From NCBI RefSeq assembly GCF_006540305.1, contig NZ_BJOR01000001.1, positions 1,302,001-1,366,000 on the forward strand: DNA of 64,000 nucleotides, in the 5' to 3' direction. Both the position numbers and the translations under genes were made by a program. Each line of letters begins with the position of its first letter. The first letter of the stretch is position 1. The notes beneath the pieces were generated by a model. It saw only the letters and a list, made by a program, of their open reading frames with translations, made no database searches and had not been told where the DNA came from. Source of the DNA: Streptomyces sp. 6-11-2. GTDB lineage: Bacteria; Actinomycetota; Actinomycetes; Streptomycetales; Streptomycetaceae. Of this stretch, positions 1-7,847 are shown in pieces.

Positions 1-2
1 GC

Positions 3-833
3 TGTGCGGCGGTGGCCGCGGCACTCTCCTTCCACGGCCTGGTCGGCTTCGGCGAGCAGAACCTCGGCCTGACCGACGGCTGGCAGTACCTGGTGCCGTT
101 CGGTCTGGACGGCGCGGCGATGTTCTGTTCCGTGCTTGCCGTGCGCGAGGCCAGCCACGGTGACGCGGCGCTCGGCTCGCGGATACTCGTGTGGATGTTC
201 GCCGCCGCCGCGGCCTGGTTCAACTGGGTGCACGCGCCCAGGGGCATCGACCACGCGGGGGCGCCGCACTTCTTCGCGGGCATGTCGCTCTCGGCCGCTG
301 TCCTGTTCGACCGCGCGCTGAAGCAGACCCGCCGGGCCGCCCTGCGCGAGCAGGGTCTGGTGCCGCGCCCGCTGCCGCAGATCCGTATAGTCCGCTGGCT
401 GCGGGCGCCGCGCGAGACCTACAAGGCCTGGTCGCTGATGCTCCTGGAGGGCGTGCGGAGCCTGGACGAGGCGGTCGACGAGGTGCGCGAGGACGAGCGC
501 CAGAAGGCGGAGAGCCGACGGCTGCGGCGCGATCAGGAGCGCATGGAGCGGGCGCAGTTGAAGGCGCTCAGCCGAGGCCACCGCGGCTTCATCGGCCGGG
601 GCGGTCGGCCCGTCGAGCAGCAGGCCCTGGAGCGCGGCTCCACGCAGGTCACCGCGGAGCCTGCCATAGCGGCGGCGGAGCTTCCCGTGCGCGCGCGTCC
701 GTCCCTTCAGCCCGTCCGCAAGGGATCCGAGAGCTCAGCCGTCGACCTCACCGCGGAGGACGACACAATGGCCCTGCCGCGCCTCGACTCCCTGGAGCGC
801 AAGCTCAAGGACCTGGAGCAGCAGTTCGGCTAG
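3..833 (+). CDS. DUF2637 membrane protein, 5'-truncated by window edge
   Basis: The reading frame is open from base 3, so the true start lies outside the window; the GTG at 12 is probably internal. The N-terminal ~100 residues are hydrophobic, with segments around PFGLDGAAMFCSVLAV and WMFAAAAAWFNWVHA, as in actinobacterial DUF2637 proteins, which include Spd-like proteins of mobile elements. The rest is cytoplasmic: a charged, probably coiled-coil stretch (DEVREDERQKAESRRLRRD) and a short C-terminal helix (LDSLERKLKDLEQQFG). Function is unknown; the family is often linked to plasmid transfer or chromosomal DNA-binding partners. The family call is fairly secure, the role is not. A strong hairpin follows 20 bp downstream. 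Confidence 0.8.
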   Translation, partial: CAAVAAALSFHGLVGFGEQNLGLTDGWQYLVPFGLDGAAMFCSVLAVREASHGDAALGSRILVWMFAAAAAWFNWVHAPRGIDHAGAPHFFAGMSLSAAVLFDRALKQTRRAALREQGLVPRPLPQIRIVRWLRAPRETYKAWSLMLLEGVRSLDEAVDEVREDERQKAESRRLRRDQERMERAQLKALSRGHRGFIGRGGRPVEQQALERGSTQVTAEPAIAAAELPVRARPSLQPVRKGSESSAVDLTAEDDTMALPRLDSLERKLKDLEQQFG

Positions 834-852
834 GAACGAGTCGACTGGACCG

Positions 853-902
853 GTGAACGGGTGGGGGGCGCGGCCTGCGGGCCGCGCCCCCCACCCGTTC
901 AC
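853..902. terminator. Bidirectional intrinsic terminator
   Basis: A perfect 23-bp inverted repeat (arms 853-875 and 880-902) with a 4-nt loop lies between the convergent DUF2637 and HATPase genes. Its right arm overlaps the HATPase stop codon (899-901). There is no T-tract, as is common for Streptomyces hairpin terminators, and the symmetry would serve both genes. Confidence 0.85.
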
Positions 903-1405
903 GCGGCGTCCGCGCCCAGTTCGAACCAGACGGACTTTCCGACCCCGTGCATGCACACGCCCCAGGTGTCCGCGAGGGACTGCACCAGGAACAGGCCCCG
1001 GCCGCCGGTGCCGTCGCCCGTCCCCGGTGTCCGGGGTCTGGGCCGGCGGGCCACGAAGTCCCGTACCTCCACGCGCAGTCCGCGCGGTGACACGGTGGCC
1101 GTCAGGATCGCGTCGTCGTCGGTGTGGACGAGCGCGTTGGTGACCAGTTCGCTGGTGAGCAGTTCCGCGACCTCCGACGTGCCGGGCCTGCCCCAGTGGC
1201 GCAGCAGTGCGCGCAGCGCCCGTCGTGCCTCGGGCACCGCCTTGAGGTCGGCCCGCCCCAGTCTGCGTCTGAGCTGCGGCGGGACGGGCCGTCCCGGGAG
1301 GCCGTCCCTCTCTCCGCCCGCCGGTCTCTGCGTGTGTTCCTCCGTCGTCCGAGCCGAGGAGGCCCCGACCGTCGCGGGACCGCCCCCTCGTGCCTGCCTC
1401 TTCAT
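899..1405 (-). CDS. ATP-binding protein, HATPase_c anti-sigma-type (RsbW/SpoIIAB-like)
   Basis: This 168-residue protein carries a GHKL ATPase fold: an N-box (ELVTNALVHT), a G1-like segment (LRVEVRDF) and a glycine-rich G2 segment (GGRGLFLVQSLADTWGV). The ~45 residues before ADLKAVPEARRALR are low-complexity and probably disordered. Streptomyces has dozens of such stand-alone ATPases; some bind sigma factors, most have no known target. No sigma or anti-anti-sigma gene is adjacent, so the partner cannot be inferred. The ATG at 1405 is used; a later start would still leave the domain intact. Confidence 0.82.
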   Translation of the reverse strand: MKRQARGGGPATVGASSARTTEEHTQRPAGGERDGLPGRPVPPQLRRRLGRADLKAVPEARRALRALLRHWGRPGTSEVAELLTSELVTNALVHTDDDAILTATVSPRGLRVEVRDFVARRPRPRTPGTGDGTGGRGLFLVQSLADTWGVCMHGVGKSVWFELGADAA

Positions 1406-1540
1406 GGCCCCCGTCCGCGTGCCGATGTCGGTTCCCCTCCAGTTCGAACACGTTCACGGAGATCCATGCCCCGTCGGGCGCGGGCCAGTCATGTGGAATG
1501 GCCCACGCCAGTTGTCCGGCGCTCCCCTGTCCCGACGGGC

Positions 1541-3283
1541 CTACGGCCGGGGCATGTTGCGCAGGTTGGAGCGCGCCATCTGCACCATGCGGCCGACGCC
1601 TCCGTCCAGCACCATCTTCGAGGCCGACAGCGCGAACCCGGTCACCATCTCGGCCTTGATCTTCGGCGGGATCGACAGGGCGTTGGGGTCGGTGACGACG
1701 TCCACGAGGGCGGGGCCCTTGTGGCTGAAGGCCTCCTTCAGGGCACCGGCGAGGTGCCTGGGCTTCTCCACCCGGACGCCGTGGGCGCCGCAGGCGCGGG
1801 CGACGGCGGCGAAGTCGGGGTTCTTCATGGCCGTTCCGTAGGCGGGCAGGCCCGCGACCATCATCTCCAGCTCCACCATGCCCAGCGAGGAGTTGTCGAA
1901 CAGGACGACCTTCACCGGCAGGTCGTACTGCACCAGGGTCAGGAAGTCGCCCATCAGCATGGCGAAGCCGCCGTCCCCGGACATGGACACCACCTGCCGG
2001 CCGCGGTCGGTGAACTGCGCGCCGATCGCCATCGGCAGGGCGTTGGCCATCGAGCCGTGCGAGAAGGAACCGATGATGCGGCGGCGTCCGTTGGGCGAGA
2101 TGTAGCGGGCACCCCAGACGTTGCACATGCCCGTGTCGATGGTGAACACGGCGTCGTCGTCGGCCACTTCGTCCAGGACGGCGGCCACGTACTCGGGGTG
2201 GATCGGGACGTGCTTGTCCACCTTCCTCGTGTACGCCTTGACGACCCCCTCCAGGGATTCCGCGTGCTTCTTGAGCATCCGGTCCAGGAAGCGCCGGTCC
2301 GTCTTGACCCGCACCCTCGGCACGAGACAGCGCAGGGTCTCCTTCACATCGCCCCACACCGCGAGGTCGAGCCTGGAGCGGCGGCCGAGGTTCTCGGGCC
2401 GGACGTCGATCTGGGCGATCTTCACATCGGTGGGCAGGAAGGCGTTGTACGGGAAGTCGGTGCCGAGCAGGATCAGCAGGTCGCACTCGTGGGTGGCCTC
2501 GTAGGCGGCGCCGTAGCCGAGCAGCCCGCTCATGCCGACGTCGTACGGATTGTCGTACTGGATGAACTCCTTGCCGCGCAGCGCGTGCCCGACCGGGGAC
2601 TTGATCCGCTCGGCGAACTCCATCACCTCGGCGTGCGCGCCCGCCGTGCCGCTGCCGCAGAACAGGGTGACCCTGTCGGCCTCGTCGATCATCTCGACGA
2701 GCCGGTCGATCTCGGCGTCGCCGGGCCGGACGGTGGGCCGGGAGGTGACGATGGCGGTCTCGGCGGCCCTCTCGGGCGCGGGCTCGGCGGCGATGTCGCC
2801 GGGCAGCGACACCACGCTGACGCCGCTGCGGCCCACCGCGTTCTGGATGGCCGTCTGGAGCAGCCGGGGCATCTGCTTCGGGTTGGAGATCAGCTCGCTG
2901 TAGTGGCTGCACTCGGCGAACAGCCGGTCGGGGTGGGTCTCCTGGAAGTACCCGAGGCCGATCTCTCCGGAGGGGATGTGCGAGGCGAGGGCGAGGACCG
3001 GGGCCATGGAGCGGTGGGCGTCGTACAGGCCGTTGACGAGGTGCAGGTTGCCGGGACCGCAGGAGCCGGCGCAGGCCGTCAGACGGCCCGTGATCTGGGC
3101 TTCGGCGCCGGCCGCGAAGGCGGCGGTCTCCTCGTGGCGGACGTGGATCCAGTCGATGGCGGCGTTGCGGCGGACCGCGTCGACGACCGGGTTGAGGCTG
3201 TCCCCGACCACGCCGTACAGGCGTTTGACTCCGGCGCGGACGAGGATGTCGACGAACTGCTCTGCGACGCTCTGCTTGGCCAT
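1541..3283 (-). CDS. poxB: ThDP-dependent pyruvate dehydrogenase/oxidase (PoxB type)
   Basis: This 580-residue enzyme matches the usual length of the acetolactate synthase/pyruvate oxidase family. It has the catalytic Glu (HEETAAF, Glu51), the GPGNLHLVNGLYDAH segment, a central Rossmann-like FAD domain, and the ThDP motif GDG at 437-439 paired with Asn464. It should convert pyruvate to acetate and CO2 and pass electrons to quinone. The start at 3283 (MAKQSV) is chosen by family alignment and an upstream AAGGGG; an open frame continues to 3523 without family sequence. It is probably monocistronic. Acetolactate or sulfoacetaldehyde synthases are less likely because GLYDAHRS is PoxB-like. Confidence 0.88.
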   Translation of the reverse strand: MAKQSVAEQFVDILVRAGVKRLYGVVGDSLNPVVDAVRRNAAIDWIHVRHEETAAFAAGAEAQITGRLTACAGSCGPGNLHLVNGLYDAHRSMAPVLALASHIPSGEIGLGYFQETHPDRLFAECSHYSELISNPKQMPRLLQTAIQNAVGRSGVSVVSLPGDIAAEPAPERAAETAIVTSRPTVRPGDAEIDRLVEMIDEADRVTLFCGSGTAGAHAEVMEFAERIKSPVGHALRGKEFIQYDNPYDVGMSGLLGYGAAYEATHECDLLILLGTDFPYNAFLPTDVKIAQIDVRPENLGRRSRLDLAVWGDVKETLRCLVPRVRVKTDRRFLDRMLKKHAESLEGVVKAYTRKVDKHVPIHPEYVAAVLDEVADDDAVFTIDTGMCNVWGARYISPNGRRRIIGSFSHGSMANALPMAIGAQFTDRGRQVVSMSGDGGFAMLMGDFLTLVQYDLPVKVVLFDNSSLGMVELEMMVAGLPAYGTAMKNPDFAAVARACGAHGVRVEKPRHLAGALKEAFSHKGPALVDVVTDPNALSIPPKIKAEMVTGFALSASKMVLDGGVGRMVQMARSNLRNMPRP

Positions 3284-3348
3284 GGCGCTCGGACACCCCT
3301 TCGGTCTGCCGCGGATCCTCCGCCTCCATGAAGGCACAGGCCCGGCGC

Positions 3349-5847
3349 TCACGCCTCCCACACGGCAGCGGCCGTACGGTCGTCCGCGTAGCCCTTGACC
3401 CGCACCTGGGCGTCCGCCAGGAAGGCGGCGAGGCCCGGCGGGGCGGGATCGGACCACCGTCGCGAGAGGTGGGCGCACAGCTCGGGCTCGCCGCGCAGCG
3501 GGTCGGCCAGACCGGCGGTGCACATCAGGAGCGTGTCACCCGGTTGGGCCACGGACGCACGGAAGCGGAAGGGCTCGCGGGGCGGTTCCGGGGCCGGGTC
3601 GTACGGGTTCGGCGGGGTGGTGATGCCGAGGTCCAGGGTGAGCCGGTCGCCGTCCGGGGTCTCGGACGGCGGCGAGCCGAAGCCGACCACGGGGTGGCCG
3701 GGGGTCTCGGCGACGCCAGGTTCGATGTCCTGCCACTCGCCCTCGCGCAGCCGGAACAGGCCGCCGGCGCCGACGCCGAAGAAGACCCGGACGCGGCAGT
3801 CGGGGTCGGCGGGCAGGAGCAGGCAGCGCAGGGTGGCCGTGTACTGCTCCGGCTCCACGCCCTGTTCGGCGGCGCCCGCTCGGAGTCTGCCGAGGCTGCG
3901 GTCGGTGAGGCGGTGCAGCCCCGACTTCAGGTCGCCGCGCCGGGCCGCGCGGATGTCCTCGGCCAGCCGTGCGTGGCTGCGACCCACGGCCTCGGCGATC
4001 CACTGGCACACCTCGCCGGCCGCGCGGTGCGCGCCCGGGGTGGCGCGGGCGCCGGTCGCCATCGCGACCATCACCAGTGCCTGGTCCCCCGCGCCGAAGC
4101 GGGCGGTGAGCAGCGCGTCGCGCCGCGACTCGCCCCGGTACCGTGCGGAGTCCCCCCGGATCGACACCGCCCGCAGCGTGCACGCCCCGTAGGCGGCCCC
4201 GTCCAGCACGGTGTCCGGCACCGTGACGTCCAGCCCGTCCGGCTCGGCCCCGGGCAACGCGGTGGGCTCGGCCGCGTAGGTGGGCGGCCGGGCCCCGACA
4301 TACCCGACGACAACGCCGCCACCCCGGACACGCGGTGCGACGTGCGCCCCGACGTCGGGCGGTGCGACATGCGCCTCCCCGGCGCCCGATACGGAGTACG
4401 CCTTACCGGCGGCCGGTGCGGAGTGCGCCTTACCGGCGGCCGGTGCGGAGTGCGCTTCCACACCGCCCGTTGCGGCGTTCGCCTCCCGGGCGGCCGGTAC
4501 GTCGTACGCCTCCGCGCCACCCGATACGGCGTACGCCTCCCCGGCGGCCGGACCCTCCTCCGCCTCCGCGCCACCCGATACGGCGTACGCCTCCCCGGCG
4601 GCTGGTGGGTCGTACGCCTCGCCACCGCCCACCTCACGTCCGGAGCCGCCCACGGCCCCGACAGATGAAGGCTCCGGCGGGGAGGGAGGCGTGGAGGGCG
4701 GCGGGGGTGCGGAGGAACGCGGAGAAGCGGACGGAGGTGGAGGGGCGGCCGGAGGTGCGGAAGGGGGCGAGGGGGTGGACGGGGATGGAGAGGCGGTTGC
4801 GGGCGCGGACGGAGGCGAAGAAGGTGACGGGGGCGCGGGAGGAGGCGGGGGCGTGGACGGAAGCCGCCTCGCGGCGGGGCAGGCCGGGTCGGCGGCGTCC
4901 CTGGGCGAGGGACCGCCCGGGCCGGAGCCGGTACCTCCCCGGTGGGTCGACTCGGTGGGGCCCGACGACCAGCCCTCGACGGTCCCCTCGGAGGTGACGG
5001 GCGGCTGAACCGATCGCTCCGGCGTCCCCGTCCCGGGGTCCCAGGCGGGCCCCGGAGCCGCCCCCTCGGCGGGAGAGGACGACCGAGGCGACCACTCGGG
5101 CTCCATCGGACCAGAATCCTCGGCCACCGCATCGGAAGAGGAAGCCGCCGCAGCCGACCCCCCAGAGGAGGCAGGCGGCTGAGATGGTTTCACCGGCGCG
5201 GAACCCCAAGCTGCCCCCGCGGCGGGCCCCTCAGCCGACGCGGGCGGCCGAGACGGCCGCTCGGGCTCCACCGGCCCGGAACCCCGGTCAGCCCGGTCAG
5301 CCCCCGACACCGGCCCTTCCGCCGGTGCGGACGGCCGAGGCGACCGAGGCCCGCGCCCAGGCTCCACCGGCCCAGAACCCCAAGCACCCCCCGAAGCCGG
5401 CCCCTCCGGAGGCGCGGATGGCTGAGGCGGCCGATCCGGCGTCCCCGTCCGGGGATCCCGGTCAGCCTCCGCGGCTGCCCTCTCGGCGGGAGAGGAGGAC
5501 CGGGACGACCGCTCGGACTCCCCCGGATCTGAACCCCAAGCAACCCCTGAAGCCGGCGTGGCCGACCGCGACGGCCGCTCGGGCTCCACCGGCCCGTAAC
5601 CCCGGTCGGCTGCCGACGCCGTGTCCTCGGGGGTGCTGCGCCACCAGTCCGGGGCCGGGTCCGGTGGGCGTGGGGTGGGTAGCGGCGCGTCCCGCGGGGG
5701 GCCGTCGACCGTTCCGGACGCCGAGGCGAAGCGGTCGTCCAGGGAATCGGCCCCGGCCGCGGGGCCGGTGTCCTCGGCGGAGTCGTCGTACAACTGCCCC
5801 CACCAGTCGTCCTCTTGACCGGTGGGCCTTCCCCCCTGCTGGCTCAT
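3349..5847 (-). CDS. PP2C-like phosphatase domain protein with long low-complexity N-terminus
   Basis: This 832-residue protein begins MSQQGGRPTGQEDDWWGQLY, and the ATG at 5847 is preferred over the longer open frame. The first ~550 residues are Pro/Ser/Ala/Glu-rich, with repeated blocks of the kind PSRPPASAEGP...WGSGPVEP followed by AGEAYAVSGGAEAY-type repeats. The C-terminal ~260 residues look like a Streptomyces PP2C-type domain (DVTVPDTVLDGAAYGACTLRAVSIRGDSARYRGESRRDALLTARFG ... LLMCTAGLADPL), with the acidic metal ligands only partly obvious. Likely role: Ser/Thr phosphatase or pseudophosphatase in signalling; substrate unknown. Repeat number probably varies between strains. Confidence 0.72.
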   Translation of the reverse strand: MSQQGGRPTGQEDDWWGQLYDDSAEDTGPAAGADSLDDRFASASGTVDGPPRDAPLPTPRPPDPAPDWWRSTPEDTASAADRGYGPVEPERPSRSATPASGVAWGSDPGESERSSRSSSPAERAAAEADRDPRTGTPDRPPQPSAPPEGPASGGAWGSGPVEPGRGPRSPRPSAPAEGPVSGADRADRGSGPVEPERPSRPPASAEGPAAGAAWGSAPVKPSQPPASSGGSAAAASSSDAVAEDSGPMEPEWSPRSSSPAEGAAPGPAWDPGTGTPERSVQPPVTSEGTVEGWSSGPTESTHRGGTGSGPGGPSPRDAADPACPAARRLPSTPPPPPAPPSPSSPPSAPATASPSPSTPSPPSAPPAAPPPPSASPRSSAPPPPSTPPSPPEPSSVGAVGGSGREVGGGEAYDPPAAGEAYAVSGGAEAEEGPAAGEAYAVSGGAEAYDVPAAREANAATGGVEAHSAPAAGKAHSAPAAGKAYSVSGAGEAHVAPPDVGAHVAPRVRGGGVVVGYVGARPPTYAAEPTALPGAEPDGLDVTVPDTVLDGAAYGACTLRAVSIRGDSARYRGESRRDALLTARFGAGDQALVMVAMATGARATPGAHRAAGEVCQWIAEAVGRSHARLAEDIRAARRGDLKSGLHRLTDRSLGRLRAGAAEQGVEPEQYTATLRCLLLPADPDCRVRVFFGVGAGGLFRLREGEWQDIEPGVAETPGHPVVGFGSPPSETPDGDRLTLDLGITTPPNPYDPAPEPPREPFRFRASVAQPGDTLLMCTAGLADPLRGEPELCAHLSRRWSDPAPPGLAAFLADAQVRVKGYADDRTAAAVWEA
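4376..4625. repeat. In-frame coding repeats within the PP2C-like gene
   Basis: The stretch contains degenerate copies of a ~24-36 bp unit (variants of gcctccccggcggccgg with tacgcc), encoding alternating AGEAYAVSGGAEA-like and AAGKAHSAP-like blocks in the protein. The frame stays open through all copies, so the repeats are coding and selected at least for length in multiples of three. Confidence 0.7.
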
Positions 5848-6306
5848 GCCGCCAATTGTCCACCGCACGGGCCCTGTGAGAACGGGGCATCGGCAAATCC
5901 GGTGGACCGAACCATCCCGGGGCGCGACGAAGTCGCCGGACGGCTCCACCCCCCACGGAGGAGCCGTCCGGCGGTACATGGGTGATCCTGGTCCGGATCA
6001 CGGTCCGGTCGGCCGAAACACCGCCGTCCGGAACGCCCCGACGCGGCCCGCGGTGCCCGGCCCGGGCGCTGCGGGCCGGGGCCGTCAGTTGCCCCGGCCG
6101 CCCGCACGGGGTGCGTATCCGTGCAGGCCACGTCCATGGCTGGACACCAGGCACCCGTCGGTGCTTCGGTGGCGCCACCTTGTCAGAGTGACCGGTGGTA
6201 CAGCGATGATGTGCCGCGGCGGGTTTGCGCCGTGGCTGTTTCCCGCCACCGCCGACGCGCCGCGGAACGTGATGCCAGGGGTCCGAAAGGGGAGGGACAG
6301 CAGCTG
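5848..6306. other. 459-bp divergent intergenic region with a 14-bp-stem hairpin
   Basis: This region separates the divergent phosphatase and TrmB/LuxR-type regulator genes and no convincing gene was seen. It holds a perfect 14-bp inverted repeat (5934-5947 with 5960-5973, 12-nt loop) and a small dyad tgatcc/ggatca (5982-5999). Neither sits downstream of a gene, so a terminator role is not obvious. A 5'UTR structure, operator or small RNA is possible. AAGGGGAGGGA before 6307 is the ribosome binding site of the regulator. Confidence 0.6.
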
Positions 6307-7296
6307 ATGCTGGCAGCGATAGGTCTGGACGAGACACACGAGGCGGCGTACCGGGCTCTGGTGTCCGTGGGCGCCGCCGAAGTCCCCGATCTCGCACGGC
6401 GGCTGATGCTCGGCGAGCGGGACACCGAGCACGCCCTGCGCCGTCTGGAGCGGCACGGACTCGCGGCCCAGTCCTCGGCCCGGCCCGGCCGCTGGGTGGC
6501 CGCGCCGCCCGGGGTGGCGCTGGGCGCACTGCTCACCCAGCACCGCCACGAGCTGGAGAGGGCGGAGCTGGCCGCCGCGCTGCTCGCCGAGGAGTACCGG
6601 GCGGCGGCCTCCGAGCCCGCGGTGCACGATCTGGTCGAGGTGGTCACCGGCGCCCCCGCGGTCGCGCAGCGCTTCCTCCAGCTCCAGCTCGGGGCGAGCG
6701 AGGAGGTGTGCGCGCTGGTCACGGGCAACCCGATCGCCGTCTCCTCGATGGAGAACCACGCCGAGGAGCAGGCGGCCGCCCGCGGGGTCCGCTACCGGGT
6801 GGTGCTCGAACGCGCCGTGCTGGACAAGCCGAACGGGGTCACGGAGCTGACCGCCGCGCTCAGCCGCGACGAGCAGGTGCGGGTCGTCGAGACCGTACCG
6901 ACCAAACTGGTCGTCGCCGACGGGACGCTCGCCATGGTGCCGCTCACCTCGCACACCCCGGAGCCCACCGCGCTGGTCGTGCACGCCAGCGGCCTGCTGG
7001 AGCTGCTCTACGGGCTGTTCGAGTCGGTGTGGCGGCAGGCGCTGCCGCTGCGGCTCGGGGCGTCCGGTGTGACCGAGGAGGGCCGGGACGGCCCCGACGC
7101 CATCGACCTGGAGGTGCTGTCGCTGCTGCTGGCCGGTCTGACCGACGCGAGCGTCGCCAAGCAACTCGACCTGGGCCTGCGGACCGTGCAGCGCCGGGTG
7201 AAGCGGCTGATGGAGCTGACCGGGGTGAGCACCCGGCTGCAACTGGGCTGGCACGCCTACGAACGGGGCTGGGTGGCCCGTGAGCGGCACGGCTGA
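6307..7296 (+). CDS. Transcriptional regulator: TrmB-like N-terminus plus LuxR-type C-terminal HTH
   Basis: This 329-residue protein has an N-terminal TrmB/HTH_24-like winged helix (MLAAIGLDETHEAAYRAL ... PDLARRLMLGERDTEHALRRLERHGL), a middle sensor-like domain of ~190 residues, and a C-terminal LuxR-type HTH (VLSLLLAGLTDASVAKQLDLGLRTVQRRVKRLMELTGV). This architecture is common in Streptomyces and usually unlinked to known ligands. The ATG at 6307 has a strong AAGGGGAGGGA site; the open frame further upstream (from 6121) lacks family sequence. The 3' end lies inside a 27-bp tandem duplication shared with the convergent ogt gene. Target genes are unknown. Confidence 0.83.
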   Translation: MLAAIGLDETHEAAYRALVSVGAAEVPDLARRLMLGERDTEHALRRLERHGLAAQSSARPGRWVAAPPGVALGALLTQHRHELERAELAAALLAEEYRAAASEPAVHDLVEVVTGAPAVAQRFLQLQLGASEEVCALVTGNPIAVSSMENHAEEQAAARGVRYRVVLERAVLDKPNGVTELTAALSRDEQVRVVETVPTKLVVADGTLAMVPLTSHTPEPTALVVHASGLLELLYGLFESVWRQALPLRLGASGVTEEGRDGPDAIDLEVLSLLLAGLTDASVAKQLDLGLRTVQRRVKRLMELTGVSTRLQLGWHAYERGWVARERHG

Positions 7297-7340
7297 CGGG
7301 CCGGTGCCTACAGGCACGGCTGACACGCCGGTGCCTACAG
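7287..7340. repeat. 27-bp tandem duplication spanning two convergent gene ends
   Basis: Two adjacent near-identical 27-bp units (7287-7313 and 7314-7340) start with gcacggctga and end with ccggtgcctacag. The first contains the stop codon of the regulator; the second contains the stop codon of ogt. The duplication thus inserted a spacer between two convergent genes. Confidence 0.85.
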
Positions 7341-7847
7341 CACGCCCTCCAGCGTGAGCAGTCGCACCTTCCGCTCCAGGCCGCCCGCGTAGCCGGTCAG
7401 GGAACCGTCCGCGCCGATCACGCGGTGGCAGGGGCGCAGCACCAGGAGCGGGTTGGCGCCGATGGCGCCGCCGACGGCCCGAACAGCCGCGCGGGAAGCG
7501 CCGATACGCGCGGCGATCTCGCCGTACGTGGTCGTCGAGCCGTACGGAACGTCGTCGACGGCGGCCCACACCCGCTCCCGGAACGCGGTGCCGGAGGTGC
7601 GCAACGGCAGCCGGAATTCCTTGAGTTCACCGGCGAAGTAGGCGCGGAGCTGTTCCTCCGCCGCGCGGAAGGGCCCGGCGTCGTGCCGCCAGTCGGCCCG
7701 GACCTCGCGACCGCCCTTCTGGCCTGGCACGGACAGCGAGGTCAGCGCCCCGGAGGAGTCGGCGGTCAGCAGCAGGGGGCACAGCGGGCTGTCGAGGGTG
7801 GTCCAGTAGGTCGTACCGGTGACCGTCGAGTGCGTGTGCGTGGTCAT
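7335..7847 (-). CDS. ogt: Methylated-DNA--[protein]-cysteine S-methyltransferase
   Basis: This 170-residue protein has the suicide-acceptor motif RPCHRVIGADGSLTGYAGG with acceptor Cys140, and the winged-helix segment YGEIAARIGASRAAVRAVGGAIGANP that places the DNA recognition helix. It removes O6-alkyl groups from guanine (and O4 from thymine) by irreversible transfer to its own Cys. Its ATG overlaps the stop of the upstream Ada–AlkA gene by 4 bp (ATGA), so the two are translationally coupled as an adaptive-response operon. Confidence 0.93.
   Translation of the reverse strand: MTTHTHSTVTGTTYWTTLDSPLCPLLLTADSSGALTSLSVPGQKGGREVRADWRHDAGPFRAAEEQLRAYFAGELKEFRLPLRTSGTAFRERVWAAVDDVPYGSTTTYGEIAARIGASRAAVRAVGGAIGANPLLVLRPCHRVIGADGSLTGYAGGLERKVRLLTLEGVL

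Noticed and set aside
919..960. tRNA-like ttcgaa segment
   Set aside because: No cloverleaf could be built and it lies inside a coding gene.
735..3329. 864-codon minus-strand open frame
   Set aside because: Out of frame with the PoxB and ATPase genes that have clear domains; no signature of its own.
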